This document shows positions 43,505-52,685 of a stretch of DNA of 64,000 nt, piece after piece (the stretch's first letter is position 1; every line of letters begins with the position of its first letter). Origin of the DNA: DASTFY01 sp963813375 (GTDB lineage Bacteria; Actinomycetota; Acidimicrobiia; Acidimicrobiales; Ilumatobacteraceae); NCBI GenBank assembly GCA_963813375.1, contig CAWEYT010000010.1:62001-126000 (forward strand), in the 5' to 3' direction. The notes beneath the pieces are model-generated. The model was not told the origin of the DNA and did no database searches. It worked only from the letters and a program-made list of their open reading frames with translations. The translations under genes and the position numbers were made by a program.

Positions 43505-44712
43505 CAGAAGCCCGCCGGGTCGGCCGCCAGCGCCGGTGCGAGCTGGTCCGTCGGCTCACCGCTGATCCCCTGGGCCAGCAGGTTCACGGGATGGCGGACG
43601 ATGAGGCCGGCGGCGCGGAGGTGGATGGCGCAGCCCGGGTTGGCGCTCGCCACCACGCGGGCTCCGGTGCGGGCCGTGGCCCGCTCGATCGCCTCCAGCT
43701 TGCGTTGACGGACGGCGCCGGCCAGCTCCGGCTCCAGCGCGCTGTAGGCGCCGCCGGCACCGCAGCAGAGGCCGTCGTCATCGAGCTCCACCACGTCGGC
43801 GACGTGGGCCAGCACGGCGCGCACCGCGCGTGGTGCTGCGTTGCACGTGGCGCAGGTGGCAGGGGTCCTGGACGATGACCGGAGCCAGGCGGCGGGGCGC
43901 GGGCGGCAGCAGGTCCAGCCGATCGGCCAGCCACTCGTGGATGTCGAGCACCGCGCGCCGCGAACGCCCGGGCTTCGGCCGTACCGAGCAGGTGCCCGTA
44001 GTCCTTGAGCGCCGCGCCGCAGCCTGCGGAGTTGACGAGGATCGGCGCGTCGCCGGGAAACGCCCGCATGACGCGGCTGGGCCAGCCGGCGCGCCTGGCG
44101 GGTGAGCCCGGCGTGGCTGTGGAGGGCCCCGCAACAGTCGGCACCCCGGCCAGGAAGGCGGACGCCGGTCCCGGTGGCCTCGATGACCTTGAGCGTCGCG
44201 GCGTGGGTGGGCCGGAGCCACGCGTCCATGACGCAGCCGGTGAAGAGCCAGACGTCGTCGCCGCTGCTGCGCAGCTCGGCGCGGCGCAGCGGCAACGGCG
44301 GCAGGCCGAGCCGGCGGGGCACCAGGTGCAGGCGCTGGAGGACGGCCAGCGCGCTCGACCCGGCCAGCACGAGTGCGTGGTGGCCGAGCGACCAGAAGGC
44401 CGCCCGCTGCCAGCGGGGCGTCATCCGGTGGTGCCGGGCGAGCGTGTCGCGCGTGCCCTCCATGAGGCGGCCGAAGGGGACGCCGCTCGGGCAAGCCGGC
44501 TCGCAGCCGCGGCACTGGACGCACGTCTCCATGAAGTGGACGAACGAGCGGTCCGGCGCGGCCCCTTCCCACTGGACGGCCCGCATGGCGGCGATGCGAC
44601 CACGCGGCGACAGCGCCTCCTCGCCGGTCACCCGGAACGTGGGGCAGTGCGGCAGGCACAGGCCGCACCCCACGCACGAGGCCAACTCGTCGTCCACCAG
44701 GTGCAGATCCAT
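43504..44712 (-). CDS. glcF: Glycolate oxidase iron-sulfur subunit GlcF-like (three frameshifts)
   Basis: Starts MDLHLVDDELASCVGCGLCLPHC (cluster 1, CxxCxxCxxxC) with FMETCVQCRGCEPACPSGVPFG (cluster 2), then FTGCVMDAWLRPTH and RGADCCGALHSHAG. Breaks near 44,100, 43,960 and 43,850 displace the frame; the pieces AFPGDAPILVNSAGCGAALK, VLDIHEWLADRLDLLPPAP, VIVQDPCHLRHVQR and GLCCGAGGAYSALEPELAG rejoin in order to the end. The two CCG domains and two [4Fe-4S] clusters are those of GlcF/LutA-type subunits, passing electrons from GlcDE to the respiratory chain. Confidence 0.83.
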   Translation of the reverse strand: MDLHLVDDELASCVGCGLCLPHCPTFRVTGEEALSPRGRIAAMRAVQWEGAAPDRSFVHFMETCVQCRGCEPACPSGVPFGRLMEGTRDTLARHHRMTPRWQRAAFWSLGHHALVLAGSSALAVLQRLHLVPRRLGLPPLPLRRAELRSSGDDVWLFTGCVMDAWLRPTHAATLKVIEATGTGVRLPGRGADCCGALHSHAGLTRQARRLAQPRHAGVSRRRADPRQLRRLRRGAQGLRAPARYGRSPGVRGARCSTSTSGWPIGWTCCRPRPAAWLRSSSRTPATCATCNAAPRAVRAVLAHVADVVELDDDGLCCGAGGAYSALEPELAGAVRQRKLEAIERATARTGARVVASANPGCAIHLRAAGLIVRHPVNLLAQGISGEPTDQLAPALAADPAGF

Positions 44713-44780
44713 GCCGTCGTCACCGTACCCAGTCCATGTCGCAACCACGCCGCCAGCGCTCCGGTCGGGCCTGGGCCGGT

Positions 44781-44834
44781 CCGTTCTGGTCACGCCGGAG
44801 CGCGCCCCGCGGTTCAGATCGGTGACCAGAACGG
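44781..44834. repeat. Palindromic element, arms CCGTTCTGGTCAC/GTGACCAGAACGG
   Basis: Perfect 13-base inverted repeat (44781-44793 and 44822-44834) with a 28-base loop, in the gap between glcE and glcF. The same core GTTCTGGTCA/TGACCAGAAC forms a second palindrome at 61,368-61,417. A third partial copy of the flank GAACGGTCTCAG sits at about 45,700. Confidence 0.75.
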
Positions 44835-44836
44835 TC

Positions 44837-45716
44837 TCAGCGGGCCAGGGGGTCCCGGCCGGGGTTGAGGCGTCCGGTCGGGTCGAACAGCTGCTTGATC
44901 CGCCGGTGCAGTGCCAGCACCTCCTCGGTGGGCGGCGGGGCCGCGGCCGGCTCGTCGAGGTGGACCAGACCGACGCCGATCTCGGCCATGAAGCGGCCAT
45001 CGAGGGCGCGGAGAGCCGACGGCGGCATGGAGAGGCGGTGCGGCGGCAGCGGCGGAGGCCCTTCCACCGGCTCCAGTCCGTGCATGGCGACGCGCGGCAT
45101 CGAGGTCGACCGGGTGCCCCTCGAGCAGGGCCCACGTCGTCGTGCCGTCCCACAGCAGGCTGGTGGGCCGGTAGAGCGCCCGGAACAGCGCGAACGGGTC
45201 GGTTCCCTCCGCGGCTCGGAACCAGGCGGCCGCCTCGGGTCGGGGCCTCGTCCGCAGGATGACGTCGCCGAGGAACGCCAGCGTGCCGACCGAGCCCACG
45301 AGCAGGCGGGCGAGATCGAAGCCGCTGACGTTCTTGACCGTCGGCCCGCCCACCTTGGCCACCTCGCCGGCGGAGGTCACGACGCCCGCCTGCAGCAGGG
45401 TGTCCCGCACCGGGCCGTAACCCAGGCGCCGGTGGTCGCTGCGCCCGACGGCCAGCACCCCACCTACCGTCCCCCACGCGGGGAGCGCGACCTGCTGGCC
45501 CCGCTCGGCCAGCGCGGCGTCGAGCTCCGCGACGGGGGTACCAGCCCCGCAGGACACCGTCATCTCCTCGGGCGCGATCCACTCGATGCCGGCAGGAGCC
45601 GACACCTCGCGGGCGCCCGGGAGCGCAGATCCACCCACGTGCCACAGGCAACGGCCGCCCACGCAGGTCACCGGGTCGCTGGCGCCGACCTCGGCCGCGA
45701 ACGGTCTCAGATCCAC
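44837..45716 (-). CDS. glcE: Glycolate oxidase FAD-binding subunit GlcE-like (one apparent insertion)
   Basis: From GTG 45716: VDLRPFAAEVGASDPVTCVGG, AGIEWIAPEEMTVSCGAGTPV, ALPAWGTVGGVLAVGRSDHR, VGGPTVKNVSGFDLARLLVG and GTLAFLGDVILRTRP, a GlcE-type FAD domain lacking the long GlcD cap. Near 45,097 an extra base (CGC-C-ATG) shifts the frame; the end resumes AMHGLEPVEGPP to LFDPTGRLNPGRDPLAR, the usual terminal motif. It follows glcD by seven bases. Corrected length is about 293 residues. Confidence 0.83.
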
Positions 45717-45723
45717 GAGTTGC

Positions 45724-47160
45724 TCAGATCCACGCGCCCGCCGGGACCTGCTGCAGGTCGCCGCAGCGGCTACCCGCCGGGAGCACCTTCTCGGGGTTGG
45801 CCAACCCGTCGGGATCGAACGCTTCCCGCAGGCGGGCCTGCAGATCGAGGTCGACGGGGCTGAACAGCAGCGGCATGAGGTCCCGCTTCTCGAGCCCGAT
45901 GCCGTGCTCCCCGGACAGCACACCGCCGGCGGCCACGCTCACCCGCACGATCTCGTCGCCGGCGGCATGGACCCGTTCCATGACCCCCGGCTCCCGCTTG
46001 TCGAACACGAGGAGCGGATGCAGGTTGCCGTCGCCCGCGTGGAAGACGTTCATGACGATGAGCTCGTGGCGGGCGGCGATCTCGTAGACACGCGACAGCA
46101 CCTCGACCAGCCGCGCCCGAGGGACGACGGTGTCGTGGAGGTAGTAGTTCGGCTTGATCCGGGCGATGGCCCCGAACGCGGTCTTGCGTCCCTTCCAGAT
46201 GAGCGCCCGCTCGGCCTCGTCGGCGGCCAGGCGCACGTGGCGGGCCCGATGGGCGCGGCCGATGTCGCCCACGCGCTCGACCGCGGCCTCGACCGCGGCG
46301 GGGAGGCCGTCGAGCTCGACGATGAGGATGGCGGCGGCGTCGGTCGGGAAGCCGGCGTGGACGTAGGCCTCGACCGCCCGCGTCACAGGTGCGTCCATCA
46401 TCTCGAGCGCGGCGGGCACGAGGCCCGAAGCGATGATGGCGCTCACGGTGGCCGCGCCGTCCTCGACCCGCTCGAAGTCGAGCAGCAGTGTGCGCACGAC
46501 CGGGGGGTTCTGCGTGAGCCGGACGCAGATGCGCGTGGCGATGCCGAGCATCCCCTCGCCGCCGACGAACACGCCACGGAGGTCGAGCCCGGCGGGCTCT
46601 GGATCTTCGCCGCCCAGGACGGTGACGGTGCCGTCGGGCAGCACGACCTCGACCGCCAGGATGTGCATGGCGGTCACGCCCTCGGAGAGACAGTGCGGCC
46701 CGCCGGCGTTGGTGGCGACGTTGCCGCCGACCGAGCAGCTCTGCTGGCTGGAGGGGTCGGGGGCGTAGTGCACGCCGTCGGGCGCCAGGAACCGGCTGAG
46801 GTCGGCGTTGAGCACGCCCGGCTCGACCCAGGCCTGCCGGGCATCGAGGTCCACCGAGAGCACCTGGTTCATCTTCGTGGTCACGATGACCAGCGCTCCG
46901 CCGAGCGGGACCGCGCCACCGGCCAGGCCGGTGCCCGAGCCGCGGGCGACGAACGGGACGCCGTGACGCCGGGCGGCCAGCACGCAGGCCTGGACGTCCG
47001 CCGTGCTGGTGGGGAAGGCGACGACGGAGCTGCGTCCCTCGATGTTCGAGCCGTCGCGCTTGTAGAGGTTGAGCTCGGTGGCACCCGTCCGCACCCTGTC
47101 GCGACCGAGCGATGCCCGCAGCTCGTCGACCAGCGCCGCCGGCGCCACCTCGGTGGTCAC
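45724..47160 (-). CDS. glcD: Glycolate oxidase subunit GlcD-like FAD-linked oxidase
   Basis: 478 residues from GTG 47160. FAD-binding PCMH domain with FVARGSGTGLAGGAVPLGG and SSQQSCSVGGNVATNAGGPH, then the cap with HDTVVPRARLVEVL and NVFHAGDGNLHPLLVFD, and the C-terminal EHGIGLEKRDLMPLLFSP and PEKVLPAG. It oxidises glycolate (or D-lactate/2-hydroxyacid) to the 2-oxoacid. The operon is glcD-glcE-glcF plus two further genes. Confidence 0.92.
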   Translation of the reverse strand: MTTEVAPAALVDELRASLGRDRVRTGATELNLYKRDGSNIEGRSSVVAFPTSTADVQACVLAARRHGVPFVARGSGTGLAGGAVPLGGALVIVTTKMNQVLSVDLDARQAWVEPGVLNADLSRFLAPDGVHYAPDPSSQQSCSVGGNVATNAGGPHCLSEGVTAMHILAVEVVLPDGTVTVLGGEDPEPAGLDLRGVFVGGEGMLGIATRICVRLTQNPPVVRTLLLDFERVEDGAATVSAIIASGLVPAALEMMDAPVTRAVEAYVHAGFPTDAAAILIVELDGLPAAVEAAVERVGDIGRAHRARHVRLAADEAERALIWKGRKTAFGAIARIKPNYYLHDTVVPRARLVEVLSRVYEIAARHELIVMNVFHAGDGNLHPLLVFDKREPGVMERVHAAGDEIVRVSVAAGGVLSGEHGIGLEKRDLMPLLFSPVDLDLQARLREAFDPDGLANPEKVLPAGSRCGDLQQVPAGAWI

Positions 47161-47191
47161 CTCAGCGAACCTACCGCCCTAGGGTGCACGG

Positions 47192-47929
47192 ATGGCCAAG
47201 CCGGTCGTGCCCGAGGACCGCCATGAGTGGTTGTCCTTCGAGGATCCCGAGGAGGACAGGACGTGGATCTTCGACGTCACGTTCCTGTGCTCGTCGTGGT
47301 CCTGCATCTACGGCCACGGTTGCCAGGGCGTCCTGACGGGGCCGGCCGAGCACCTCGAGCAGGGGTGCTGCAGCTACGGCGCCCACTTCATCGATGACGA
47401 GGACGTCGCCGCGGTCACGGCGGCGGCCGCCGCCCTGACCAAGCGGCAGTGGCAGCTGAAGGCGAAGGCCAAGCGGGGCGGGATCCTCGGCAAGGACGAT
47501 GACGGGGCTCGCACGACGCGTGTCGTCGATGGCGCGTGCATCTTCCTCAACCGTCCCGGCTTCGCCGGTGGCGTCGGTTGCGCGCTGCACATCGGCGCGC
47601 TGGAGGCCGGTGAGCGGCCGCTCGACTGGAAGCCCGACGTCTGCTGGCAACTGCCGCTTCGGTTGGAGGAACGCACGGACGAGCACGGCCACGTCACCAG
47701 CCTCGTGCGGGAGTGGAAGCGGCGGGACTGGGGTGCCGGCGGCCACGAGTTCCACTGGTGGTGCACCGACTCCCCCGAGGCCTTCCGCGGACGCGTGCCC
47801 GTGTACCGGTACCTGGAGGACGAGCTGATGGAGCTGGTCGGCCGGCCGGTCTACGACCTGCTGGTCCGGGAGCTCAGCACGGTGAGGAAGCGGGCCACCC
47901 CTCTCCCCCACCCGGCGCTGCGCCGCTGA
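47192..47929 (+). CDS. Cysteine-rich protein related to YkgJ/DUF3109 metal-binding family
   Basis: 245 residues with clustered Cys: LCSSWSCIYGHGCQG (Cys33, 38, 44), QGCCSYGAHF (59-60), then ACIFLNRPGFAGGVGCALHIGAL and DWKPDVCWQLPLR. The C-A-L-H...K-P-x-x-C-W-Q-L-P-L pattern is that of YkgJ/DUF3109-like proteins, which bind Zn or an Fe-S cluster. Biochemical role unknown. Divergent from glcD; hairpins separate it from typA. Confidence 0.68.
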   Translation: MAKPVVPEDRHEWLSFEDPEEDRTWIFDVTFLCSSWSCIYGHGCQGVLTGPAEHLEQGCCSYGAHFIDDEDVAAVTAAAAALTKRQWQLKAKAKRGGILGKDDDGARTTRVVDGACIFLNRPGFAGGVGCALHIGALEAGERPLDWKPDVCWQLPLRLEERTDEHGHVTSLVREWKRRDWGAGGHEFHWWCTDSPEAFRGRVPVYRYLEDELMELVGRPVYDLLVRELSTVRKRATPLPHPALRR

Positions 47930-47970
47930 AGGATGTATCCAGCACGGGCCGAGCGCGCTCGTTAGAGACA

Positions 47971-48001
47971 GCGCCCGATGCCGTCCCCCTGTGTCGGGCG
48001 C
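47971..48001. terminator. Inverted repeat in the convergent gap before typA
   Basis: GCGCCCGA (47971-47978) pairs with TCGGGCGC (47994-48001) around a 15-base loop; a second hairpin CCGCCG/CGGCGG lies near 48,027-48,040. They separate the converging Cys-rich gene and typA and are probably transcription terminators, without U-tracts. Confidence 0.55.
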
Positions 48002-48045
48002 CAGCCCCCTCGGGGTCGCCGGTACCGCCGTGCCGGCGGCCCCGT

Positions 48046-49869
48046 TCAGGCCCGCTTGGCGGCGCGCCGGCGGTCGGCTTCGACCAGCAGGCGCTTGCGG
48101 ATGCGGATGGCCTCGGGCGTGACCTCGACCAGCTCGTCGGCGCCGATCCACTCGATCGCCGACTCCAGCGTGTGCTCGATCGGCGCGGCCAGCTTCACCG
48201 CCTCGTCGTGGCTGTGGGTGCGGATGTTCGTCTTCTCCTTGGCCCGCACGGCGTTGACCACCATGTCGCCGGACCGGCTGGCCTCGCCGATGACCATCCC
48301 CTCGTAGCAGACGTCGCCCGGAGCGACGAACAGCTCGCCGCGGAGCTGGAGGTTGTCGAGCGCGTAGCCGGTGACCTCGCCTGTCCGATCGCCGACCATG
48401 GCTCCGCCCGTGCGATGAGGAAGCTCACCGGCCCACGGCGTCCACCCGGCGTGGTGCTGGTGGAGCAGGGCCGTCCCCCGCGTGGCCGTGAGCAGCAACG
48501 ACCGGAACCCGATCAACCCCCGGGCCGGGGCCTCGAAGGTGATGATCGTGCGACCGGAGTCCCCCGGCCGCAGCTCGGTGATCGTGCCCTTGCGGGGGGC
48601 GAGCGCCTGCGTGACGGTGCCGACGTGCTCGTCCGGCACGTCGCACGTCCCCCGCTCCAGCGGCTCGTGACGGCGACCGTCGATCTCCCGCGTGATGACC
48701 TCGGGCCGGCTCACCTGGAGCTCGTAGCCCTCGCGTCGCATGGACTCGATGAGGACGGCGAGCTGGAGCTCGCCCCGCCCGGCCACCTCCAGCGCGTCGG
48801 GGCTGTCCGTGTCGGCCAGGCGGATCGACACGTTGCCCCGGACCTCGCGCTCGAGGCGCTCGCGGAGGTGACGGCTGGTGACGAACTTGCCGGACCGCCC
48901 GGACAGCGGCGACGTGTTGACGCTGAACGTCATGGCCAGCACCGGCTCGTCCACGATGAGCCGGGGCAGCGGCTCGGGATCCGCCGGCGCCGCGAACGTG
49001 TCACCGATCTCCACCTCGGGAAACCCGGCCACGACGAAGAGATCACCGGCCCTCAGCACCTCGGCATCGGCCCGCGCGATGCCGGCGAAGGCCAGGACCT
49101 GGCTGGGCCGGCGCACGATGGGGGCCTGGCCCTCCTCGAACTCCTCGGTCAGCAACGCCACGGGCTCGCCGGACCGCAGCGTGCCCCGGACGACCCGGCC
49201 GACGGCCAGCCGCCCGAGGTAGTCGGACGCGTCGAGGTTGGTGACCAGCGCCTGCAGCGGCGCGTCGGGATCGCCCTCGGGCGCCGGGATGTGCTCCAGC
49301 ACCGCGTCGAGCACCGGCGCCAGGTCCGCGTCGTCCGAAGGCAGGCCCACGCCGACCACGGCACGACCCTCCCTCGACACCGCCGAGATGACGGGGAACT
49401 CCAGCTGGTCCTCGTGGGACGCCAGGTCGATGAAGAGCTGCTCGATCTCCTGCAGCACCTCGTCGGCCCGGGCGTCGGGCCGGTCGAGCTTGTTGAGGAC
49501 CACGACGGCCGGCAGGTTGCGGGCCAGCGCCTTGGACAGCACGTAGCGGGTCTGCGGCAGCGGGCCCTCGGCGGCGTCGACGAGGAGCAGGATGCCGTCC
49601 ACCAGCGCCAGCGCCCGCTCGACCTCCCCGCCGAAGTCGGCGTGGCCGGGCGTGTCGACCAGGTTGATCTTGACCCCGCGCCACATGACAGACGCGGCCT
49701 TGGCCAGGATCGTGATCCCGCGCTCGCGCTCCTGATCGTTCGAGTCCATCACGCGGTCAACCAGCGCCTGATGCGCGGCGAAGACTCCGGTCGAGCGGAG
49801 CAGACCGTCGACCAGGGTGGTCTTCCCGTGGTCGACGTGCGCGACGAGCGCGACGTTTCTCAGTGACAT
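48046..49869 (-). CDS. typA: Translational GTPase TypA/BipA
   Basis: 607 residues. G1 AHVDHGKTTLVD, switch/G2 RGITILAK, G3 VDTPGHADFGGE, G4 LNKLDRPDARADE, then EF-G-like domains III and V and the TypA-specific end (TITELRPGDSGRT, GLIGFRSLLLTATRG, RAKEKTNIRTHSHDEAVKL, LVEVTPEAIRIRKRLL). It binds the ribosome and aids assembly or stress translation. Start at ATG 49869 (a TTG one codon earlier is possible). Confidence 0.96.
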   Translation of the reverse strand: MSLRNVALVAHVDHGKTTLVDGLLRSTGVFAAHQALVDRVMDSNDQERERGITILAKAASVMWRGVKINLVDTPGHADFGGEVERALALVDGILLLVDAAEGPLPQTRYVLSKALARNLPAVVVLNKLDRPDARADEVLQEIEQLFIDLASHEDQLEFPVISAVSREGRAVVGVGLPSDDADLAPVLDAVLEHIPAPEGDPDAPLQALVTNLDASDYLGRLAVGRVVRGTLRSGEPVALLTEEFEEGQAPIVRRPSQVLAFAGIARADAEVLRAGDLFVVAGFPEVEIGDTFAAPADPEPLPRLIVDEPVLAMTFSVNTSPLSGRSGKFVTSRHLRERLEREVRGNVSIRLADTDSPDALEVAGRGELQLAVLIESMRREGYELQVSRPEVITREIDGRRHEPLERGTCDVPDEHVGTVTQALAPRKGTITELRPGDSGRTIITFEAPARGLIGFRSLLLTATRGTALLHQHHAGWTPWAGELPHRTGGAMVGDRTGEVTGYALDNLQLRGELFVAPGDVCYEGMVIGEASRSGDMVVNAVRAKEKTNIRTHSHDEAVKLAAPIEHTLESAIEWIGADELVEVTPEAIRIRKRLLVEADRRRAAKRA

Positions 49870-49917
49870 CAAGGACTCGTGTGGGGGTTGGTGCGAGCCG
49901 CTCAGCGCAGCCCGGCG

Positions 49918-50100
49918 CTACACGTCGTCGTCTTCGTCGTCGTCGAAGGGGACGTTGTACTTCTCCGCCAGAGCGGCGTACTCGTCGTCCTCCTCCGTCT
50001 CGGGACGGTTCTCGGTCTGGGGACCGAACCCGAACGCAGCCGGACCCGACTGCTTCAGCTTCCTCGCCTCTTCGAAGCGACGATGACGACCCTTCTTCAC
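49918..50100 (-). CDS. Small charged conserved protein
   Basis: 60 residues from GTG 50100: a basic start KKGRHRRFEEARKLKQ and an acidic end EEDDEYAALAEKYNVPFDDD...DDV. Short proteins of this basic-acidic form recur in actinobacteria, but I know no function. It sits 48 bases upstream of typA in the same direction. Confidence 0.6.
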   Translation of the reverse strand: MKKGRHRRFEEARKLKQSGPAAFGFGPQTENRPETEEDDEYAALAEKYNVPFDDDEDDDV

Positions 50101-50229
50101 GGCAGGGCTCCGTAGGTGTTGCGCTGGTGCTAGCGGTGTGACATTGAGTGGGAAGTCTACCGGTTGCACGGTGCAACCCGTGGATCGCCCCCTGCGGGCA
50201 GGCCGGAAGGGCCGTGGCAGCATGACCGC

Positions 50230-51021
50230 ATGGCAGCGATCGTGACCATGCTGAACCAGAAGGGCGGGGTCGGCAAGACCTCTGTCACGCTGGGCCTGGC
50301 CTCGGCCGCCATGGCGGCAGGGCGCCGGGTCCTGGTCGTCGACCTCGATCCTCAGGCCAGCAGCACCTGGGTGCTGACCGATCTGGACCTCGAGGGCGGG
50401 CGGGGTACCCCGGCCGTCGACCGGCTCCTCGCTGGGGGCGGCCCCTCGGCCGCGGCCCGGGCCGTGACCCCGAGCGCCTGGGGGGACGGCGTGGATGTCG
50501 TGCCGTCCCGCCCCGAGCTCGCCCGCTGGGAGCACGCCAGCGGGCGGGACGCCACCCGCCTGCGCACGGCGCTGCTCAGCCTGATCGACGGGTACGACGC
50601 CATCCTCATCGACTGTCCACCCTCGCTCGGGCACCTGACCAGGGCGGGGCTGGCGGCCGCCGATCTGGCCGTCATCGTCGTCGAGCCGTCCGCGCTCGGG
50701 CTGCGTGGCATCAGCGCCGTCGCCGACACGATCGACGGCGTCTGGGAGGAGGACAACCCGGATCTCGATCTGGCCGGGGTGATCGTCAACAAGGTCCCGG
50801 GCGTGTCGGCCGAGGCGGAGCGGCGGCTCGACGAACTGGCCGGCGTCGTCGGGCGCCGGGCCATCTGGAAGCCCATGGTCCCGCAGCGGGTCATCGCCAG
50901 CCAGGCCATCGCCGAGCGCCGCCCGATCCACAGCTACGGCTGGCGGGCGACCGACCTCATCGAGGCCTACGACGCCCTGTGGACGACCTTGCGGCGCCGC
51001 AGCCGCCAGGTCACCCACTGA
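50230..51021 (+). CDS. ParA-family ATPase (no parB nearby)
   Basis: 263 residues: deviant Walker A NQKGGVGKTSVTLGLA (KGGVGKT), VLVVDLDPQASSTWVL, DAILIDCPPSLGHLTRAG and VVEPSALGLRGISAV, then VNKVPGVSAEAERRLDELAG. This is ParA/Soj-like, acting as an ATP-switched dimer on DNA or membrane. No ParB or parS-like motif is adjacent, so it may be an orphan that positions cargo other than the chromosome. Confidence 0.88.
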   Translation: MAAIVTMLNQKGGVGKTSVTLGLASAAMAAGRRVLVVDLDPQASSTWVLTDLDLEGGRGTPAVDRLLAGGGPSAAARAVTPSAWGDGVDVVPSRPELARWEHASGRDATRLRTALLSLIDGYDAILIDCPPSLGHLTRAGLAAADLAVIVVEPSALGLRGISAVADTIDGVWEEDNPDLDLAGVIVNKVPGVSAEAERRLDELAGVVGRRAIWKPMVPQRVIASQAIAERRPIHSYGWRATDLIEAYDALWTTLRRRSRQVTH

Positions 51022-51167
51022 CCGCTGGGCAGCCCCACCCCGAGCCCACTCCACCCGAGCCGTCCTCCACCGCGCTTTCCGTACAGAGTGTTCGCCAGAC
51101 GCGGTCTGGCTGACACATCGCGACAGCTCTGTTCGAAATGCGCGGCGCGGATGAGGCCGGAGATCCG

Positions 51168-52328
51168 CTAACTGAGGTCGATGAGGCGGAGGCTGCCCTG
51201 GCCGTCGAAGGACAGCGCGGCCTCGCCGGCCACCAGGCGCTTGACGTCGTCGCCGAGGACCTCGGCCCGCCATCCGTGGGCGAGCCGGGCCCCGGCGTCA
51301 CCACGCAGCAGCGCCACCAGGTCGGCCCGGGTGGCCAGCAACGTCGTGTCGATGCGCTGCTGGCGGGCGAGCTGGCTGACCCAGGCCGACACCAGCGTGA
51401 CCGCGGGCCGCAGCGAGCGGTCCAGGTCGTCGTCGTCCCGCTGGGGAGCGTCGACCGGGTGCTGCCGGCCGAACTCCACGGCCTCCAGGATCTCCTGGGA
51501 GAGCTGGCCGCGCGAGTGGCGCTCGTCGACACCACGGCAGCTCCGCAGCTCCTGCACGTCGTGCGGGGCCCGCTGGGCGATGGCCAGCACCGCCAGGTCG
51601 GGCAGCACCGAGCGTGCCGGCGTGTCGCTCCGGGCCGCCCGCCGCTCCCGCCACGCCGCCACGGCCTTCGCCACGCCCCTGGCCTGGCGCTTCAACGTGC
51701 GGACGTCCTTGAGCCGCAGCCAGGCACCGTCGGGGTCGTTCGGGCCGACAGGGCGGGTGCGGAGCTCCTCGCACTCGGCGAGCGCCCAATCGAGCCGGCC
51801 GAGCTCCTCGAGTTGGGCGGCCAGGCGGTCGTAGAGGTCGAACAGGTGAGCGACATCGCTGGCCGCGTACAGCCGCTGGTCGGCCGAGAGCGGCCGCCGC
51901 AACCAGTCGGTCAGGCGGTCGGCCTTCGGCAGGCGGATCCCGAGCTCGCCGCCGACCAGCGCCGAGAGGGCGGGCGTGGAGTGCCCGAGGAACCCGGCCA
52001 CGAGCTGGGTGTCGGCCAGGCGGGCGGGGACGGCGCCGCAGGCGTGGGTGAGGACGTCCAGGTCCTGCTGGGCGGCGTGGAGCACGGCCAGGCCCGGGCC
52101 GTGGAACAGGGGCACCAGCTCCTTGACGTCGGCGGTCTGGGGGTCGATCAGGACCAGCTCGTCCGCCCACGTCAACTGCACGAGCGCCAGCTTGGGGTAG
52201 TACGACCGCTCCCGATGGAACTCGGTGTCGAGGGCGTAGCGGGATGCCTCGGCCGCCGACGCGACGACGGACCTCAGGGTATCGGTGTCGTCGACCCAGC
52301 GAGCGGTGTCGGAGTCGGGCCCGGTCAC
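51168..52328 (-). CDS. rnd: Ribonuclease D (DEDD exonuclease with HRDC domain)
   Basis: 386 residues from GTG 52328. Exo I ALDTEFHRERSYYPKLALVQ, Exo II LHAAQQDLDVLTHACG, Exo III LYAASDVAHLFDLYDRLAAQ with the Tyr-Asp pair, followed by an HRDC domain (LAIAQRAPHDVQELRSCRGV). It trims the 3' end of tRNA precursors or other RNAs. The start overlaps the rhodanese stop by GTGA. Confidence 0.92.
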   Translation of the reverse strand: MTGPDSDTARWVDDTDTLRSVVASAAEASRYALDTEFHRERSYYPKLALVQLTWADELVLIDPQTADVKELVPLFHGPGLAVLHAAQQDLDVLTHACGAVPARLADTQLVAGFLGHSTPALSALVGGELGIRLPKADRLTDWLRRPLSADQRLYAASDVAHLFDLYDRLAAQLEELGRLDWALAECEELRTRPVGPNDPDGAWLRLKDVRTLKRQARGVAKAVAAWRERRAARSDTPARSVLPDLAVLAIAQRAPHDVQELRSCRGVDERHSRGQLSQEILEAVEFGRQHPVDAPQRDDDDLDRSLRPAVTLVSAWVSQLARQQRIDTTLLATRADLVALLRGDAGARLAHGWRAEVLGDDVKRLVAGEAALSFDGQGSLRLIDLS

Positions 52329-52675
52329 GTGGGCTGATCCCCGGTCACGATCTCGTGACCGGCCTCGGCCCAGGCCAGCATCCCTCCGGCCACGTTGACC
52401 GCGGCCACACCGTGCTCGACCAGGAACTCTCCCGCCATGGCACTTCGGGCCCCCGAGCGGCACACCAGGTACACGCGGTCGTCGGTGCCGGTGCGGGCGA
52501 GCGCCGCCAGCTCGTCCACGTGATCCGGCACCTCGGCCAGGGGGATCAGCCGCGACGTGCGGAGGTGACCGCTGCTGTATTCGGCCGGCTGGCGGACGTC
52601 GACGACCGTCACCCCACCCAAGCGACCGGCCAACTCGTCGACGCCGATCTCTGGGAGAGGCTCGGGGAAGGCCAC
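52325..52675 (-). CDS. Single-domain rhodanese-like sulfurtransferase
   Basis: 116 residues from GTG 52675: PEIGVDELAGRLGGVTVVDVRQPAEYSSGHL, IPLAEVPDHVDELA, and VYLVCRSGARSAMAGEFLVEHG with active-site Cys in CRSGARS. It would transfer sulfur to a thiophilic acceptor. It lies directly downstream of mobA, in keeping with molybdopterin sulfur chemistry, and coupled to RNase D, which is probably incidental. Confidence 0.9.
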   Translation of the reverse strand: MAFPEPLPEIGVDELAGRLGGVTVVDVRQPAEYSSGHLRTSRLIPLAEVPDHVDELAALARTGTDDRVYLVCRSGARSAMAGEFLVEHGVAAVNVAGGMLAWAEAGHEIVTGDQPT

Positions 52676-52685
52676 GGCGGACAGG

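Noticed and set aside
51100..51140. CTCTGTTCG-containing stretch resembling a damage-response operator, with a similar stretch near 22,140
   Set aside because: The spacing and second half-site do not match a LexA box and neither lies at a clear promoter.
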